Part shown: piece by piece, positions 1 to 8,672 of the stretch
Numbering within the stretch: position 1 is the first letter of the stretch
Layout of the letters: each line of letters starts with the position of its first letter
From: Oscillospiraceae bacterium
GTDB taxonomy: Bacteria > Bacillota > Clostridia > Oscillospirales > UBA644
Length of the DNA: 64,000 nt
Reading direction: 5' to 3'
Assembly: GCA_902783255.1 (NCBI GenBank)
Contig: CACZQB010000021.1
Span: 62,001-126,000, forward strand
Translations under genes and position numbers: made by a program
The notes under the pieces: model-generated
The model's input: the letters and a program-made list of their open reading frames with translations, nothing else
Told to the model about the DNA's origin: nothing
Database searches by the model: none

Positions 1-574
1 CTGGGATTTTGAGGGACTTCACGAACGTTTTGACGGCATGCTGCTCACAAAAAACGATCTTTCGTTCACCTCCGCCGATTTTGACAGACTTAAAAAACAG
101 GATATTATTTCACTGCTTGAAGAAAGACTGAACGAGGCGTATACAAGAAGCGAAACGGAAAACACTCCCGAAAAAATGCGCGATATCGAGCGTTTTGTGC
201 TGCTCCGCACAGTTGACAGATACTGGATGGATCATCTTGACGCCATGGACGACCTCCGTCAGGGTGTTGCGCTGCGTTCTTACGGCAACAGAAATCCGCT
301 GACGGAATATAAATTCGAAAGCTTTGATATGTTTGACGAAATGGTAAATCAGATCAAGTTTGATACCGTTCGGGACTGTCTGAGGCTGCGCCTTGTGAAA
401 AAGGAGATAAAACGCGAGCGTGTGGCAACGATAGACGAGGCAAAAAACGTTAACGCAGGCGGCGAAAAACCGAAGCCGATCATTAAAAAAGCGTCAGAAA
501 AAGTCGGCAGAAACGATCCGTGTCCGTGCGGAAGCGGAAAAAAATATAAAAACTGCCACGGAAAGAACGCATAA
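1..574 (+). CDS. secA: SecA preprotein translocase ATPase, C-terminal part (5' end outside window)
   Basis: The reading frame is open from base 2 and ends with TAA at 572-574; the gene starts before the window. About 190 C-terminal residues are visible. They cover the end of the helical scaffold domain ([20 protein letters not shown], a strongly conserved SecA stretch) and finish with the zinc-binding SEC-C tail [14 protein letters not shown]. SecA is the ATP-driven motor that pushes unfolded preproteins through SecYEG, and the tail binds zinc and in known homologues SecB or ribosomes. The internal ATG at 38 is not a start, because the family sequence ([12 protein letters not shown]) continues upstream of it. 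The next gene begins 1 base after the stop, so it is probably co-transcribed. Confidence 0.96.
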   Translation, partial: WDFEGLHERFDGMLLTKNDLSFTSADFDRLKKQDIISLLEERLNEAYTRSETENTPEKMRDIERFVLLRTVDRYWMDHLDAMDDLRQGVALRSYGNRNPLTEYKFESFDMFDEMVNQIKFDTVRDCLRLRLVKKEIKRERVATIDEAKNVNAGGEKPKPIIKKASEKVGRNDPCPCGSGKKYKNCHGKNA

Positions 575-575
575 C

Positions 576-1190
576 ATGATAAAAAATCTGATTTTCGATA
601 TGGGCAACGTCATTCTTGACTACACCCCGAGAAGGATCGCCTCGTTTTTCACATCTGACCCCGAGGAACTTGATTTTCTTTGCAGAGAGGTTTTTTCAAA
701 CAGAGAATGGGTGTCGCTTGACAAGGGCGTTATGACCGAAGAGCAGGCGATAGAAAGCATCTGTTCGCGCGTCCCGGAAAAATATCATAAGCTTTGCAGA
801 AAAGTTATGGCGGAGTGGGAAAACTATTTTCTGCCCGTAGAAGGCTCATACGAACAGATACTTTTGCTCAAAAAACGCGGCTATAAGCTTTATATGCTCA
901 CAAACGCGTCGCTGAAAGTATATAAATACAGAAAAAACAGCCCCGCCTTCGATCTTATGGACGGTATGTTCGTTTCCTCCGATGTTCATTTGCTCAAGCC
1001 TGATCCGGGAATATATCTTTGCATGCTCGAAAAATTCGGTCTTAAAGCCGAGGAGTGCCTGTTTTTTGACGACGTTGAGGTGAATGTTGAAGCGGCGCAA
1101 AAGCTCGGCATACACGGACACGTTTTCAGAAAAGGACCCGACGAAATAATAAAAACCGTTGAAGAATACGAAAAACAGAATGCGCAATGA
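576..1190 (+). CDS. HAD-superfamily hydrolase, subfamily IA (YihX-like)
   Basis: A 204-residue protein with the four HAD motifs. Motif I is IFDMGNVI near residue 7, with the nucleophile Asp followed by MGNV as in YihX-type sugar-phosphate phosphatases. Motif II is MLTNAS, motif III is the Lys in LLKPDPGIY, and motif IV is FFDDVEVNV. A helical cap lies between motifs I and II. It probably removes phosphate from a small phosphometabolite; the substrate cannot be read from sequence. It starts 1 base after secA, and its TGA overlaps the rsmG ATG by 4 bases (ATGA), which indicates translational coupling. Confidence 0.88.
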   Translation: MIKNLIFDMGNVILDYTPRRIASFFTSDPEELDFLCREVFSNREWVSLDKGVMTEEQAIESICSRVPEKYHKLCRKVMAEWENYFLPVEGSYEQILLLKKRGYKLYMLTNASLKVYKYRKNSPAFDLMDGMFVSSDVHLLKPDPGIYLCMLEKFGLKAEECLFFDDVEVNVEAAQKLGIHGHVFRKGPDEIIKTVEEYEKQNAQ

Positions 1191-1882
1191 ATAAAGAATA
1201 TATAATCGAAAAATTTCGCGAAGCAGGCTTTGAGATAAGCGATAAAAAAGCGGAAATGTTTGCGGAATACTGCGATATGCTTGCTGAATGGTCGAAAATA
1301 ATGAATCTTACCGCCGTAAAGGACGAAAAGGAGATCGTTTCAAGACATTTTACAGACAGCCTTTTGCCGCTTAAAACAGAGTTTATCAAAGAAGGCGCAA
1401 AATGCGTTGACGTCGGAACAGGCGCAGGCTTTCCCGGCGTTCCAATAGCGATCATGAGGGATGATATCGAAATGACGCTTTTGGATTCTTTGCAAAAACG
1501 CCTGACTTTTCTTGACGCAGTTATCCGGAAGCTTGGTCTTGAAAACTGCAAAACAGTTCACTCGCGCGCCGAAGACGCCGCAAGAGGATATATGCGTGAA
1601 AAATTCGACGTTGTTTTTTCCCGCGCCGTAGCAAAAACGAGCGTTCTTGCCGAATTCTGCATTCCGCTTGTGCGGGAGGGCGGATATATGCTCGCGCTTA
1701 AATCCGTAACGGCAAAAACGGAGCTTGAAGAGGCGGAAAAAGCGATCGCCGTTCTGGGCGGCGGCGATGCGGAAATATTCGGCACTGACGATAGAAATAT
1801 CGTTGTAATAAAGAAAATAAAAAATACGCCCGAAAAATACCCGAGACGGTCAGCTAAAGCCGTGGGAGATCCGATAAAATAA
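1187..1882 (+). CDS. rsmG: 16S rRNA (guanine-N7)-methyltransferase RsmG
   Basis: At 231 residues it has normal family length. The SAM-binding motif I is VDVGTGAGFPGVPIAI at about residues 77-92. It is preceded by the RsmG signature EWSKIMNLTAV and followed by RHFTDSLLPL, and the C-terminus has the family's YPRRSAKA ending. RsmG (GidB) methylates N7 of G527 in the 530 loop of 16S rRNA, and loss gives low-level streptomycin resistance in other bacteria. This is relevant because S12 in the same window carries a resistance-type residue. It is translationally coupled to the HAD gene by an ATGA overlap. Confidence 0.97.
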   Translation: MNKEYIIEKFREAGFEISDKKAEMFAEYCDMLAEWSKIMNLTAVKDEKEIVSRHFTDSLLPLKTEFIKEGAKCVDVGTGAGFPGVPIAIMRDDIEMTLLDSLQKRLTFLDAVIRKLGLENCKTVHSRAEDAARGYMREKFDVVFSRAVAKTSVLAEFCIPLVREGGYMLALKSVTAKTELEEAEKAIAVLGGGDAEIFGTDDRNIVVIKKIKNTPEKYPRRSAKAVGDPIK

Positions 1883-1931
1883 GCAGCGAAAAGTCCGCAG
1901 AAAGAGATATTATTGATCTTTTAACGCGGAC

Positions 1932-1962
1932 TTGACATTTGTTTTTTTTTTTTTGATATAAT
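1932..1962 (+). promoter_or_regulatory. Sigma-A-type promoter for the lipoprotein gene at 1996
   Basis: A perfect TTGACA (1932-1937) and a perfect TATAAT (1957-1962) are separated by 19 bases, which is longer than the usual 17. Most of the spacer is an unbroken run of 13 T. A strong ribosome-binding site (AAGGAGGGG, 1982-1990) precedes the GTG start at 1996. Confidence 0.7.
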
Positions 1963-1995
1963 TAAAATGATAAAAGCATATAAGGAGGGGTCTGA

Positions 1996-2868
1996 GTGAA
2001 ATACAGGCTTTTTGGCGTTATTATGGCAGTTTTTGCGGTATTGTTTGTTTTTTCTGCGTGTCAAAATCATACACCCGAAAATCCCGTTTCGGAACAGGCA
2101 GACGTGGATGAAGAATTCTATTCTTCATGGCTTACCGATGAAATAGTTGCGCGGTGCCCCGATGCAATAGCATTTATTGATTTATATCTCAGAGCTTTGC
2201 GCGAAGGCGATGCGGATTCCGTAAACTTTTTATTCAGAAAAAAACGGTTTGATACGCTCGAGGCAGATCCTGTCCTTGAAACCGACCCGTATTCCATAAT
2301 TGACGGAATAACAAGGGTAATTGAAACGGAAGACGGCTTTATTGTTTCGCAGGCGGTAAAAGACAGCGACGTATATTTTGTCCGTGAGGGCAGCTGCATA
2401 GGATATACCTGCTATGTCCGCAAGACGGGGGGCCGTTTCGTTATGGTTGCAACGGCAAAATACGCTTTTGAGTTTGCGGAATGCGCGGCGGAAGATTACA
2501 GCCTTTTCCCGTATACGGAAGATTTCCGTATAGTCCCCGATGAAAAAACGCTGAACGGAAGCTTTTCGGAGGAACTTCTCATCGATCTTATAACCTCGGC
2601 GCTTAAAAAAGGTGATTTTTTTACGCTTGATACACTTTGCAAAGATATGTCTGTTTGTGAAACAAGACCTGCGGATGGTGAACCTGCTGTAATAAACCGC
2701 GCTCCTTTCGGCTATGCAGGACCCGCAGCGGACGTTGTTTGCAAAAAGGAAAGCGAAACGACTGTTAAATTCGAGGTAAAAACGCTTGACGGCAAAACAG
2801 TAAAGCTTACCGCCACACTTAAAAAGGACGGCGACGGATACTGCCTTTCCACTCTCACGACAGAATAA
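1996..2868 (+). CDS. Uncharacterised secreted lipoprotein
   Basis: 290 residues starting with GTG behind a strong AAGGAGGGG site. The N-terminus is a lipoprotein signal peptide with a hydrophobic core at residues 5-18 and lipobox FSAC, so Cys22 should be lipidated and the protein anchored outside the cytoplasmic membrane. The rest is hydrophilic, mixed alpha/beta and acidic, with two similar-looking halves that each end in a beta-rich stretch. I recognise no catalytic motif or named domain. It is transcribed from its own promoter and ends at a strong terminator shared with convergent thrS. Confidence 0.8.
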   Translation: MKYRLFGVIMAVFAVLFVFSACQNHTPENPVSEQADVDEEFYSSWLTDEIVARCPDAIAFIDLYLRALREGDADSVNFLFRKKRFDTLEADPVLETDPYSIIDGITRVIETEDGFIVSQAVKDSDVYFVREGSCIGYTCYVRKTGGRFVMVATAKYAFEFAECAAEDYSLFPYTEDFRIVPDEKTLNGSFSEELLIDLITSALKKGDFFTLDTLCKDMSVCETRPADGEPAVINRAPFGYAGPAADVVCKKESETTVKFEVKTLDGKTVKLTATLKKDGDGYCLSTLTTE

Positions 2869-2885
2869 TATTACTGAAAAAATAA

Positions 2886-2923
2886 ACCGGGAAAACCGAT
2901 TTCGGCTTCCCGGTCATTTTTTT
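2886..2923. terminator. Bidirectional intrinsic terminator between the lipoprotein gene and thrS
   Basis: The stem ACCGGGAA (2886-2893) pairs with TTCCCGGT (2907-2914). An inner CCGA/TCGG stem (2896-2899 with 2902-2905) extends the hairpin. A T-run (2917-2923) follows on the plus strand and A-rich sequence lies on the other side, so it can serve both convergent genes. Confidence 0.85.
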
Positions 2924-2930
2924 ACGTTTT

Positions 2931-4679
2931 TCAGTCTATCATTTTAGTGTCGATATGTTCTTTGATGAGGGAGATGAAGTCGGGGATCGTCATTGAGCCT
3001 TTGTCGCCGTCTTTTCTTACGCGGACGGAGACTGTGCCGTCTTCCTGTTCCTTATCGCCCGTAACGAGCATGAACGGAACCTTTTCCATCTGCGCTTCGC
3101 GGATCTTGTAGCCTACTTTTTCGCTTCTTTCATCTACTTCGACCCTTATGCCGCATTCTTCGAGCTTTTTGCATACCTCGTTTGCGTAAGGCTGATGTCT
3201 GTCTGCGATCGGAATGATCTTGACCTGAACGGGAGCGAGCCACGTCGGGAAAGCGCCCATCGTTTCTTCTATGAGATACGCCATAAAGCGGTCAAGAGAG
3301 CCGAGTATCGCGCGGTGGATAACAACGGGCGTATGCTCCGCGCCGTCCTTATCAATGTATGTTAGGTTGAATTTTGCGGGCAGACAGAAGTCGAGCTGAC
3401 ATGTAGAAAGCGTTATCTCCGCGCCGACTGCGGGCATGACCTGAACGTCGAGCTTCGGTCCGTAAAACGCCGCTTCGCCTATCTCTTCGGTGTAGTTGAG
3501 ACCGAGCTGATCGAGAACCTGACGCAGAGCGTTTTCCGCGGTGTTCCACATTTCGTCGTCATCGTGATATTTTTTCTTGTCTGCGGGATCGCGCAGAGAA
3601 AGGACCATTCTGTAATCCTTGATGCCGAAATCGCGGTATGTTTCGAATATAAGATTAACTACCTTTTCAACCTCGTCCTTTATCTGATCGGGCGTTACGA
3701 AAAGATGCGCGTCGTTCTGACAGAAGTGGCGGCCTCTTTCTATTCCCTTTAGTGTGCCTGAAGCCTCATATCTGAAGTCGTGCGCTATCTCGCCTATACG
3801 GACGGGCAGGTTTCTGTATGAATGCTGCGAATTTGCGTAAATGCGCATGTGGTGCGGGCAGTTCATGGGACGAAGAACGTATGTTTCATCGTCAACCTTC
3901 ATCGCGGGGAACATATTGTCTTTGTAATGATCCCAGTGACCGGAAGTTTTATACAGCTCTACCGTTCCTACGCACGGTGTAAGAACGTGCTGATAACCCT
4001 GTGAGATTTCCTTATCGCGGATGTAGTTTTCAAGTATCCTCCAGAGCGTGTAGCCCTTGGGAAGGAACATCGGCATGCCTTTTCCGACAAGCTCGTCGGT
4101 CATGAAAAGCTGAAGATCGTGGCCTATTCTGCGGTGATCGCGCAGTTTTGCCTCTTCGAGCTGTTTAAGGTATTCTTCAAGATCTTCTTTGTTGGGGAAG
4201 GATATTCCGTATATGCGCTGAAGCATCTTTTTTGAAGAATCGCCTCTCCAGTAAGCGCCTGTGCAGCTGGTGAGCTTGAAATGCTTTACTTTGCTGACAT
4301 ACGGCAGATGCGGACCCGCGCAAAGATCGATAAATTCACCCTGTTTGTAAAAGCTTATCTCTTCGTCTTCGGGCAGATCGTTTATAAGCTCGATCTTGTA
4401 AGGCTCGTTTTTCATCAGTTCGAGAGCTTCTTTTCTCGGAAGAACGAACCGTTCTATTTTGAGGTTTTCTTTTACGATTTTTTTCATCTCCGCCTCGATT
4501 TTTTCGAGGATTTCGGGGGTGAACGATATTTCGCTGTCAAAATCGTAATAAAAACCCGTGTCTATTGCAGGACCGATAGTGAGCTTTGTTTCGGGATAAA
4601 GTCTTTTTACCGCCTGCGCCATGATGTGAGACGTTGTGTGCCAGAACACCTTCATCTCTTCGAGGTTCTCTATTTTCAT
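2931..4679 (-). CDS. thrS: Threonyl-tRNA synthetase lacking the N-terminal TGS domain
   Basis: 582 residues against about 640 for typical bacterial ThrRS. The protein begins directly at the editing domain (HTTSHIMAQAV supplies the HxxxH metal/editing motif, with CAGPHLP as the second half). Class II motif 2 is around LRPMNCPHHM, the zinc ligands are Cys in MNCP, His in QNDAH and His in VIHRA, motif 3 is AILGSLDRF, and an anticodon-binding domain is at the C-terminus. It charges tRNA-Thr. The roughly 60-residue TGS domain is absent. The ATG at 4679 has a good AAGGAGA site, and the upstream gene ends only 27 bases away, so no longer start is possible. It is last in a long minus-strand run. Confidence 0.96.
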   Translation of the reverse strand: MKIENLEEMKVFWHTTSHIMAQAVKRLYPETKLTIGPAIDTGFYYDFDSEISFTPEILEKIEAEMKKIVKENLKIERFVLPRKEALELMKNEPYKIELINDLPEDEEISFYKQGEFIDLCAGPHLPYVSKVKHFKLTSCTGAYWRGDSSKKMLQRIYGISFPNKEDLEEYLKQLEEAKLRDHRRIGHDLQLFMTDELVGKGMPMFLPKGYTLWRILENYIRDKEISQGYQHVLTPCVGTVELYKTSGHWDHYKDNMFPAMKVDDETYVLRPMNCPHHMRIYANSQHSYRNLPVRIGEIAHDFRYEASGTLKGIERGRHFCQNDAHLFVTPDQIKDEVEKVVNLIFETYRDFGIKDYRMVLSLRDPADKKKYHDDDEMWNTAENALRQVLDQLGLNYTEEIGEAAFYGPKLDVQVMPAVGAEITLSTCQLDFCLPAKFNLTYIDKDGAEHTPVVIHRAILGSLDRFMAYLIEETMGAFPTWLAPVQVKIIPIADRHQPYANEVCKKLEECGIRVEVDERSEKVGYKIREAQMEKVPFMLVTGDKEQEDGTVSVRVRKDGDKGSMTIPDFISLIKEHIDTKMID

Positions 4680-4706
4680 ATTCTCTTCTCCTTATGGGGG
4701 ATTTTA

Positions 4707-6212
4707 TCAGTAATTTCTTATCTCTTCGCCGTTCAAAAGCTTATTGAGGTCCGATTTTATTTTGTTTACTTTTGTTACGTATACAAAAAATCGTCCTTCT
4801 CCGTCAAGCTTGAATACGTATTTTCTCGACTCTATGGGAATAAACTCAATTTCCATATCGTCGCCGTCGATGGCGTGATATGTTATTTTAAGCTCCGCTT
4901 CGGCGTCTTCGTCCGGCTCGTAAGCCATACCATCGTGCGTAACGCTGATTATGGTAACGTAAAAACTTCTGAAAAGATTCGGATCTATATTTTCTGAACC
5001 GTTCAGAGTTACCACCATTTCCTCGCCTTTGTCGGGGTCTGTGATCGAAAAGTCGTAAACGTCGCCGTTAGACTCTATTGTAATGCCGTTCAGATCGTTG
5101 ATGTATCTGAGATTTATCGTGCGCTGGCAGTAAACGTCTATAGAGTAGTCCGTAAACGCAAATTTATCCATATCAACGCCGTAAATTACGGGTTCGCCGT
5201 CATACATAACGTAAAGAGTCCGTCCGTCGATATTGCCAAGCAGATATTCGCACTGTATAAGCAGATCCGAACCGTCCTCCGTAGCGCCGTAATACGGGTT
5301 TTCAAGCCCCGTAACTTCGCTTACGTAGTTTTGCGTATCTACCCACGCCTCTATAACAACTTTTGTTGGATTGCCGAAACCGTATTGCTGCTGCAAAGAT
5401 TCATCGAGAGTGTCTGTGATAATATCTTCCGCTTCAAGCGATGAGAGAATTTCAACGATGCCCTGTATAGGCGTAGAATCGCCGCCCCATAAAAACGGCT
5501 CTTCAAGCACCATACCGCCGGCAAATCTGATGTCTTTCGCCTCATCGTCGGTAGTCTGGCGGACGTAAATATCATCTTTTTCCGAATTTTCGGGATAGTC
5601 TATAAGAAGAGACTGGAAGCCCGTGTAAAGGAACTCTTTGCTGATTTTTTTCTGGTAATACTGAACGTGATTTCTCAGGAATCTTTCTGAAAAATACGTT
5701 TGCGCAAGAAATACGTCCGTGTTCGACGCGTTTCTTATATAATATCCTCCGCCCTGCGGCGCGGCGTCGCCGATCTGAAGCTCCGTTACGCTGCCGTCTT
5801 TCTTTTCGATATACACGTGTACCTGCGGATCGTCAAGGCCGTAATATTCAAGATGTTCCGTTTCGGCTTCTATAAGAGCTTCGCAGGTTACTTTTGCAAC
5901 GCTTGTGTAAAGTCCTTCGGAAGAATACGGCAAAAGCGGAGCGCCTTCTCTTCCAAGAAAATTCAGATCTCCTTTTTCGTCACGGCTTATTGTGAACTCG
6001 CCTGTTGGGTTTGTGACGTGTATGTCTTTCAGATCGTCAAGCACGCATGAGTAAATAACAAGACTTTCACGCGCGTATTTTATGTTCAGGTCTGTTGAGG
6101 GATCTTTTTCTTCGGGCAGCAGGTCAAACGTCGTTATGAATATTGCGGCGCCTATAACGGCAGCGGCAACAAGCACGGCGGCAATAATGCCGATGATCCT
6201 TTTTTTCGTCAT
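4707..6212 (-). CDS. DUF4340-domain membrane-anchored protein of a Gld-type ABC system
   Basis: 501 residues. One N-terminal membrane helix (about residues 5-27, IIGIIAAVLVAAAVIGAAIF) is followed by a large extracytoplasmic region. The DUF4340 hallmark is a Leu-Gly-rich repeat reading EYYGLDDPQVHVYI ... VTELQIGDAAPQGGGYYIR. DUF4340 proteins are commonly encoded next to GldG-like ABC subunits, as here, where its start overlaps the stop of the GldG-like gene by 4 bases. The molecular role is unknown; a partner or substrate-binding subunit of the exporter is inferred from linkage only. Confidence 0.85.
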   Translation of the reverse strand: MTKKRIIGIIAAVLVAAAVIGAAIFITTFDLLPEEKDPSTDLNIKYARESLVIYSCVLDDLKDIHVTNPTGEFTISRDEKGDLNFLGREGAPLLPYSSEGLYTSVAKVTCEALIEAETEHLEYYGLDDPQVHVYIEKKDGSVTELQIGDAAPQGGGYYIRNASNTDVFLAQTYFSERFLRNHVQYYQKKISKEFLYTGFQSLLIDYPENSEKDDIYVRQTTDDEAKDIRFAGGMVLEEPFLWGGDSTPIQGIVEILSSLEAEDIITDTLDESLQQQYGFGNPTKVVIEAWVDTQNYVSEVTGLENPYYGATEDGSDLLIQCEYLLGNIDGRTLYVMYDGEPVIYGVDMDKFAFTDYSIDVYCQRTINLRYINDLNGITIESNGDVYDFSITDPDKGEEMVVTLNGSENIDPNLFRSFYVTIISVTHDGMAYEPDEDAEAELKITYHAIDGDDMEIEFIPIESRKYVFKLDGEGRFFVYVTKVNKIKSDLNKLLNGEEIRNY

Positions 6213-7954
6213 AAGAACTTACGCTTCCTCCATACGATAATGCCGATTATCGAGAATATCAGCGGAAGAACGAGCACTATGCCGAGAACAGTAATGATGA
6301 CCTGCGTTGTTGTTTCAAATGCAAGAGTATCAAAAATAAGCTGAGCGGGAAGAATATCGGTATCGTAAGATTTTTTGGAAGCTACGAGGAATTTGCAGAG
6401 CTTTATCATAAATTCCGCTGTCTGCTGATTGTTTCCGTCTATGTTGCTTACGAAATAGTCGTCAACGAACGACGTTGAACCGCAAAGGTATACGCTCGAT
6501 GAAAACTCCGTCATGCCCTCATACCGTGTCTGACGCGAGATCGCGCTGAGATAAAACGGACCTACGGTATCGCTTTCTTCGTCATATGTAAAATTCTTCC
6601 AGTCGTTGGGTGAGAGCTTTGTTGAGGCGGTATAACGTGAAAACGCGGTCGGGAAAGTGTCGATAACGCCGTAAGTTTTTCTTGAGTCCTTGCTGTCGAA
6701 AATACGGTTTACCGCGCGCGCGGCCCCGAGCTGAACAAACTGATAATAGCCTTCTCTTGCAAGGTCTTCGGCAAGCGTTTTCGCATCGTCCGCATATTTT
6801 ACTTTAAGCAGCGGATACGATGCGTTGGTGAACGCATAGCTGTTTGAGTAGTCGAAAATGTTTTCGGTACCGAGCGAAAGACCCCATTCAACGAGATATT
6901 CTTCAAGCTTCGGGTTTTTCGGCATGTTCAGGTCTGTGAATACCATAAGGTGATGTCCCAGATCTTCGTTGTTTGAAAGCCATGCGTCAATTTTGTTTAT
7001 ATCGTCATCACTGTAATTTCTTGTGGGATTATTGACAACGAGAACTGATACGAAATCGGGGATCTCGTCAAAATCCTGTATCGTAATATACTTAACGTCA
7101 AATCCGTTGTCTTTGAGCGTTTCCTGAAAATACGGCAGCGTGCCTTCGCCGTGGCCTTTTATGATGGCTACGGTCTGAATATCCTCCACAGTGGTGTAAA
7201 GCATACCCGCGGTAAGACGTCTTTCAAGGCCGACATACATAAGATTTTCGAATATCGTATCTTTTATGAAACGGTAACGCTGAGTTTCCGGCGAATAAAC
7301 AACAAGGAATATGTTGTCTGCCGTATCCGTTCCGTCGTCAAGGGTAATGTTCCTTGATTTGAAAAAGTTCGGGTTGTATCTCGGATCTACAAAATGGACC
7401 GATACATATTCGCTTTCACGGACATAATTGTCTACCGTTTCAACAACGTATCTTGTGGGCGCGATCGCTCCTGATGTGGATGTTGCCGAGCGGTATGTTG
7501 TTTCATCCCCGAGAATTATTACTTCAACGGGAGATTTGAGTTCCGCAAGAAAATCTTTCGTTTCCTGGTCGAGAGTAAACACTTTTTCGCTTGTAAGGTC
7601 TATTTTAAGATTGAATCTTTGCGCCGCAAGCGATACAAACACGTTTATTGCGATCACGACCGCAATAAAAATAATCGTGAAAAGCGTTGAAAGAGAACCG
7701 AACTTTATTCTGTTTTTATTTATTCTGGGCACCTTTGCCGCAGAAACGTGTCCGCCTAAAGATGCAAAAGAAGCGCTGTTTTCGGCGGAGATCTTTTCCG
7801 TTACGTCTTCTGCTTCAATCTTCGATGCTGTCCCTTCGGCGTTTTGCGATTGTTTGTCCGAGGGAAAAGACACATCCTCTGTGACCTCAGCTTTATCAGG
7901 GGTTTCTATGTTTTCCTGTCCGTTGTCGTTTATGAAATCCTGTTCGTTAGTCAT
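6209..7954 (-). CDS. GldG-like subunit of a Gld-type ABC transport system
   Basis: 581 residues. A polar, acidic N-terminal extension of about 80 residues precedes a first membrane helix (TLFTIIFIAVVIAINVFVSL). Next comes the family-typical junction ending in LTSEKVFTLDQETKDFL, then a long extracytoplasmic domain, and a C-terminal membrane helix (IITVLGIVLVLPLIFSIIGI) with a basic tail (WRKRKFL). This is the GldG / uncharacterised ABC-type auxiliary-domain architecture. It sits between the permease (13 bp away) and the DUF4340 gene (4 bp overlap), so the four genes form one transporter operon. Substrate unknown. Confidence 0.87.
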   Translation of the reverse strand: MTNEQDFINDNGQENIETPDKAEVTEDVSFPSDKQSQNAEGTASKIEAEDVTEKISAENSASFASLGGHVSAAKVPRINKNRIKFGSLSTLFTIIFIAVVIAINVFVSLAAQRFNLKIDLTSEKVFTLDQETKDFLAELKSPVEVIILGDETTYRSATSTSGAIAPTRYVVETVDNYVRESEYVSVHFVDPRYNPNFFKSRNITLDDGTDTADNIFLVVYSPETQRYRFIKDTIFENLMYVGLERRLTAGMLYTTVEDIQTVAIIKGHGEGTLPYFQETLKDNGFDVKYITIQDFDEIPDFVSVLVVNNPTRNYSDDDINKIDAWLSNNEDLGHHLMVFTDLNMPKNPKLEEYLVEWGLSLGTENIFDYSNSYAFTNASYPLLKVKYADDAKTLAEDLAREGYYQFVQLGAARAVNRIFDSKDSRKTYGVIDTFPTAFSRYTASTKLSPNDWKNFTYDEESDTVGPFYLSAISRQTRYEGMTEFSSSVYLCGSTSFVDDYFVSNIDGNNQQTAEFMIKLCKFLVASKKSYDTDILPAQLIFDTLAFETTTQVIITVLGIVLVLPLIFSIIGIIVWRKRKFL

Positions 7955-7967
7955 TCTTTACACCTCC

Positions 7968-8672
7968 TCAGCTCCAGCGGCGTCTTTCTATCATTCTTAC
8001 CGCAAGAAAAAGGAATATCACGGTTACGGAAAGATAATAGATTATCGGCGGCAGATTGAGTATGCCGTTTGTAAAATCGTCAAACTGCGCGTAAATGTTG
8101 CCGTGCATGAGTATATCGGCAAGCCATGTCGGGAAAAACATCGCAAAAAAGTCGATAACAAACATGAAAAACAGTATTGCTATCGTTGCTGCCGCAGCGG
8201 CGATCGTGCTTTCGGTCAATGCGGAAACAAAAAGTCCTATAGCTATCATGGAAGAAATCACAAGAACCGTTCCGATAAGGTTCGTAAAAAGACAGCCGTA
8301 GTCTACCGTGCCGAAAATGTCTATTACAAGCACATAAAAGAAGTTTACGCACGTGCATGTAAGAAAAATTATAAGAGCGCCGAAAAATTTGCCTAAAACG
8401 AGCTGATAAAGGCTTATAGGCGATGTTAAAAGCAGCTGATCGGTCTTGTTTTTCTTTTCTTCGGAGAAAAACCGCATCGAAAGGATGCCGACAACTATCA
8501 TATCGACAAAAAACAGCCAGAAGCCGAAATAATCGCCCAGATAACTCGTGTTTTGCCATATTACGAAAAGCGTGAAAAGTATGGCGGAAAGAAAAGTGTA
8601 GATCGCAATAACAAACCAGCCGATAGGGTTTTTGAAAAAAGAAACGAGTTCTCTTTTAATAATTGCCGTCAT
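7968..8672 (-). CDS. ABC-2-type permease (GldF-like)
   Basis: About 234 residues with six predicted membrane helices and the ABC-2 family beginning (IKRELVSFFKNPIGWFV) and middle (SMRFFSEEKKNKTDQLLLTSPIS). It is the transmembrane partner of the ATPase encoded just upstream. I take the ATG at 8672; a GTG three codons upstream (8681) is possible, but its Shine-Dalgarno spacing is too short. The gene overlaps the ATPase gene by about 17 bases, which indicates coupled translation. Confidence 0.87.
   Translation of the reverse strand: MTAIIKRELVSFFKNPIGWFVIAIYTFLSAILFTLFVIWQNTSYLGDYFGFWLFFVDMIVVGILSMRFFSEEKKNKTDQLLLTSPISLYQLVLGKFFGALIIFLTCTCVNFFYVLVIDIFGTVDYGCLFTNLIGTVLVISSMIAIGLFVSALTESTIAAAAATIAILFFMFVIDFFAMFFPTWLADILMHGNIYAQFDDFTNGILNLPPIIYYLSVTVIFLFLAVRMIERRRWS

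Noticed and set aside
4680..4706. T-box riboswitch before thrS (also considered before hisS, aspS and cysS)
   Set aside because: Gaps to the upstream genes are 15-50 bases, too short for a T-box, and no TGGNACC-like bulge is seen.
4281..4997. 238-codon plus-strand frame opposite thrS and the DUF4340 gene
   Set aside because: Antisense shadow spanning two real genes, with the Phe/Tyr/Val bias typical of such frames.
7428..8396. 322-codon plus-strand frame opposite the GldG-like and permease genes
   Set aside because: It is antisense to two well-supported genes, and the second half is low-complexity Lys/Tyr/Arg; no ribosome site.
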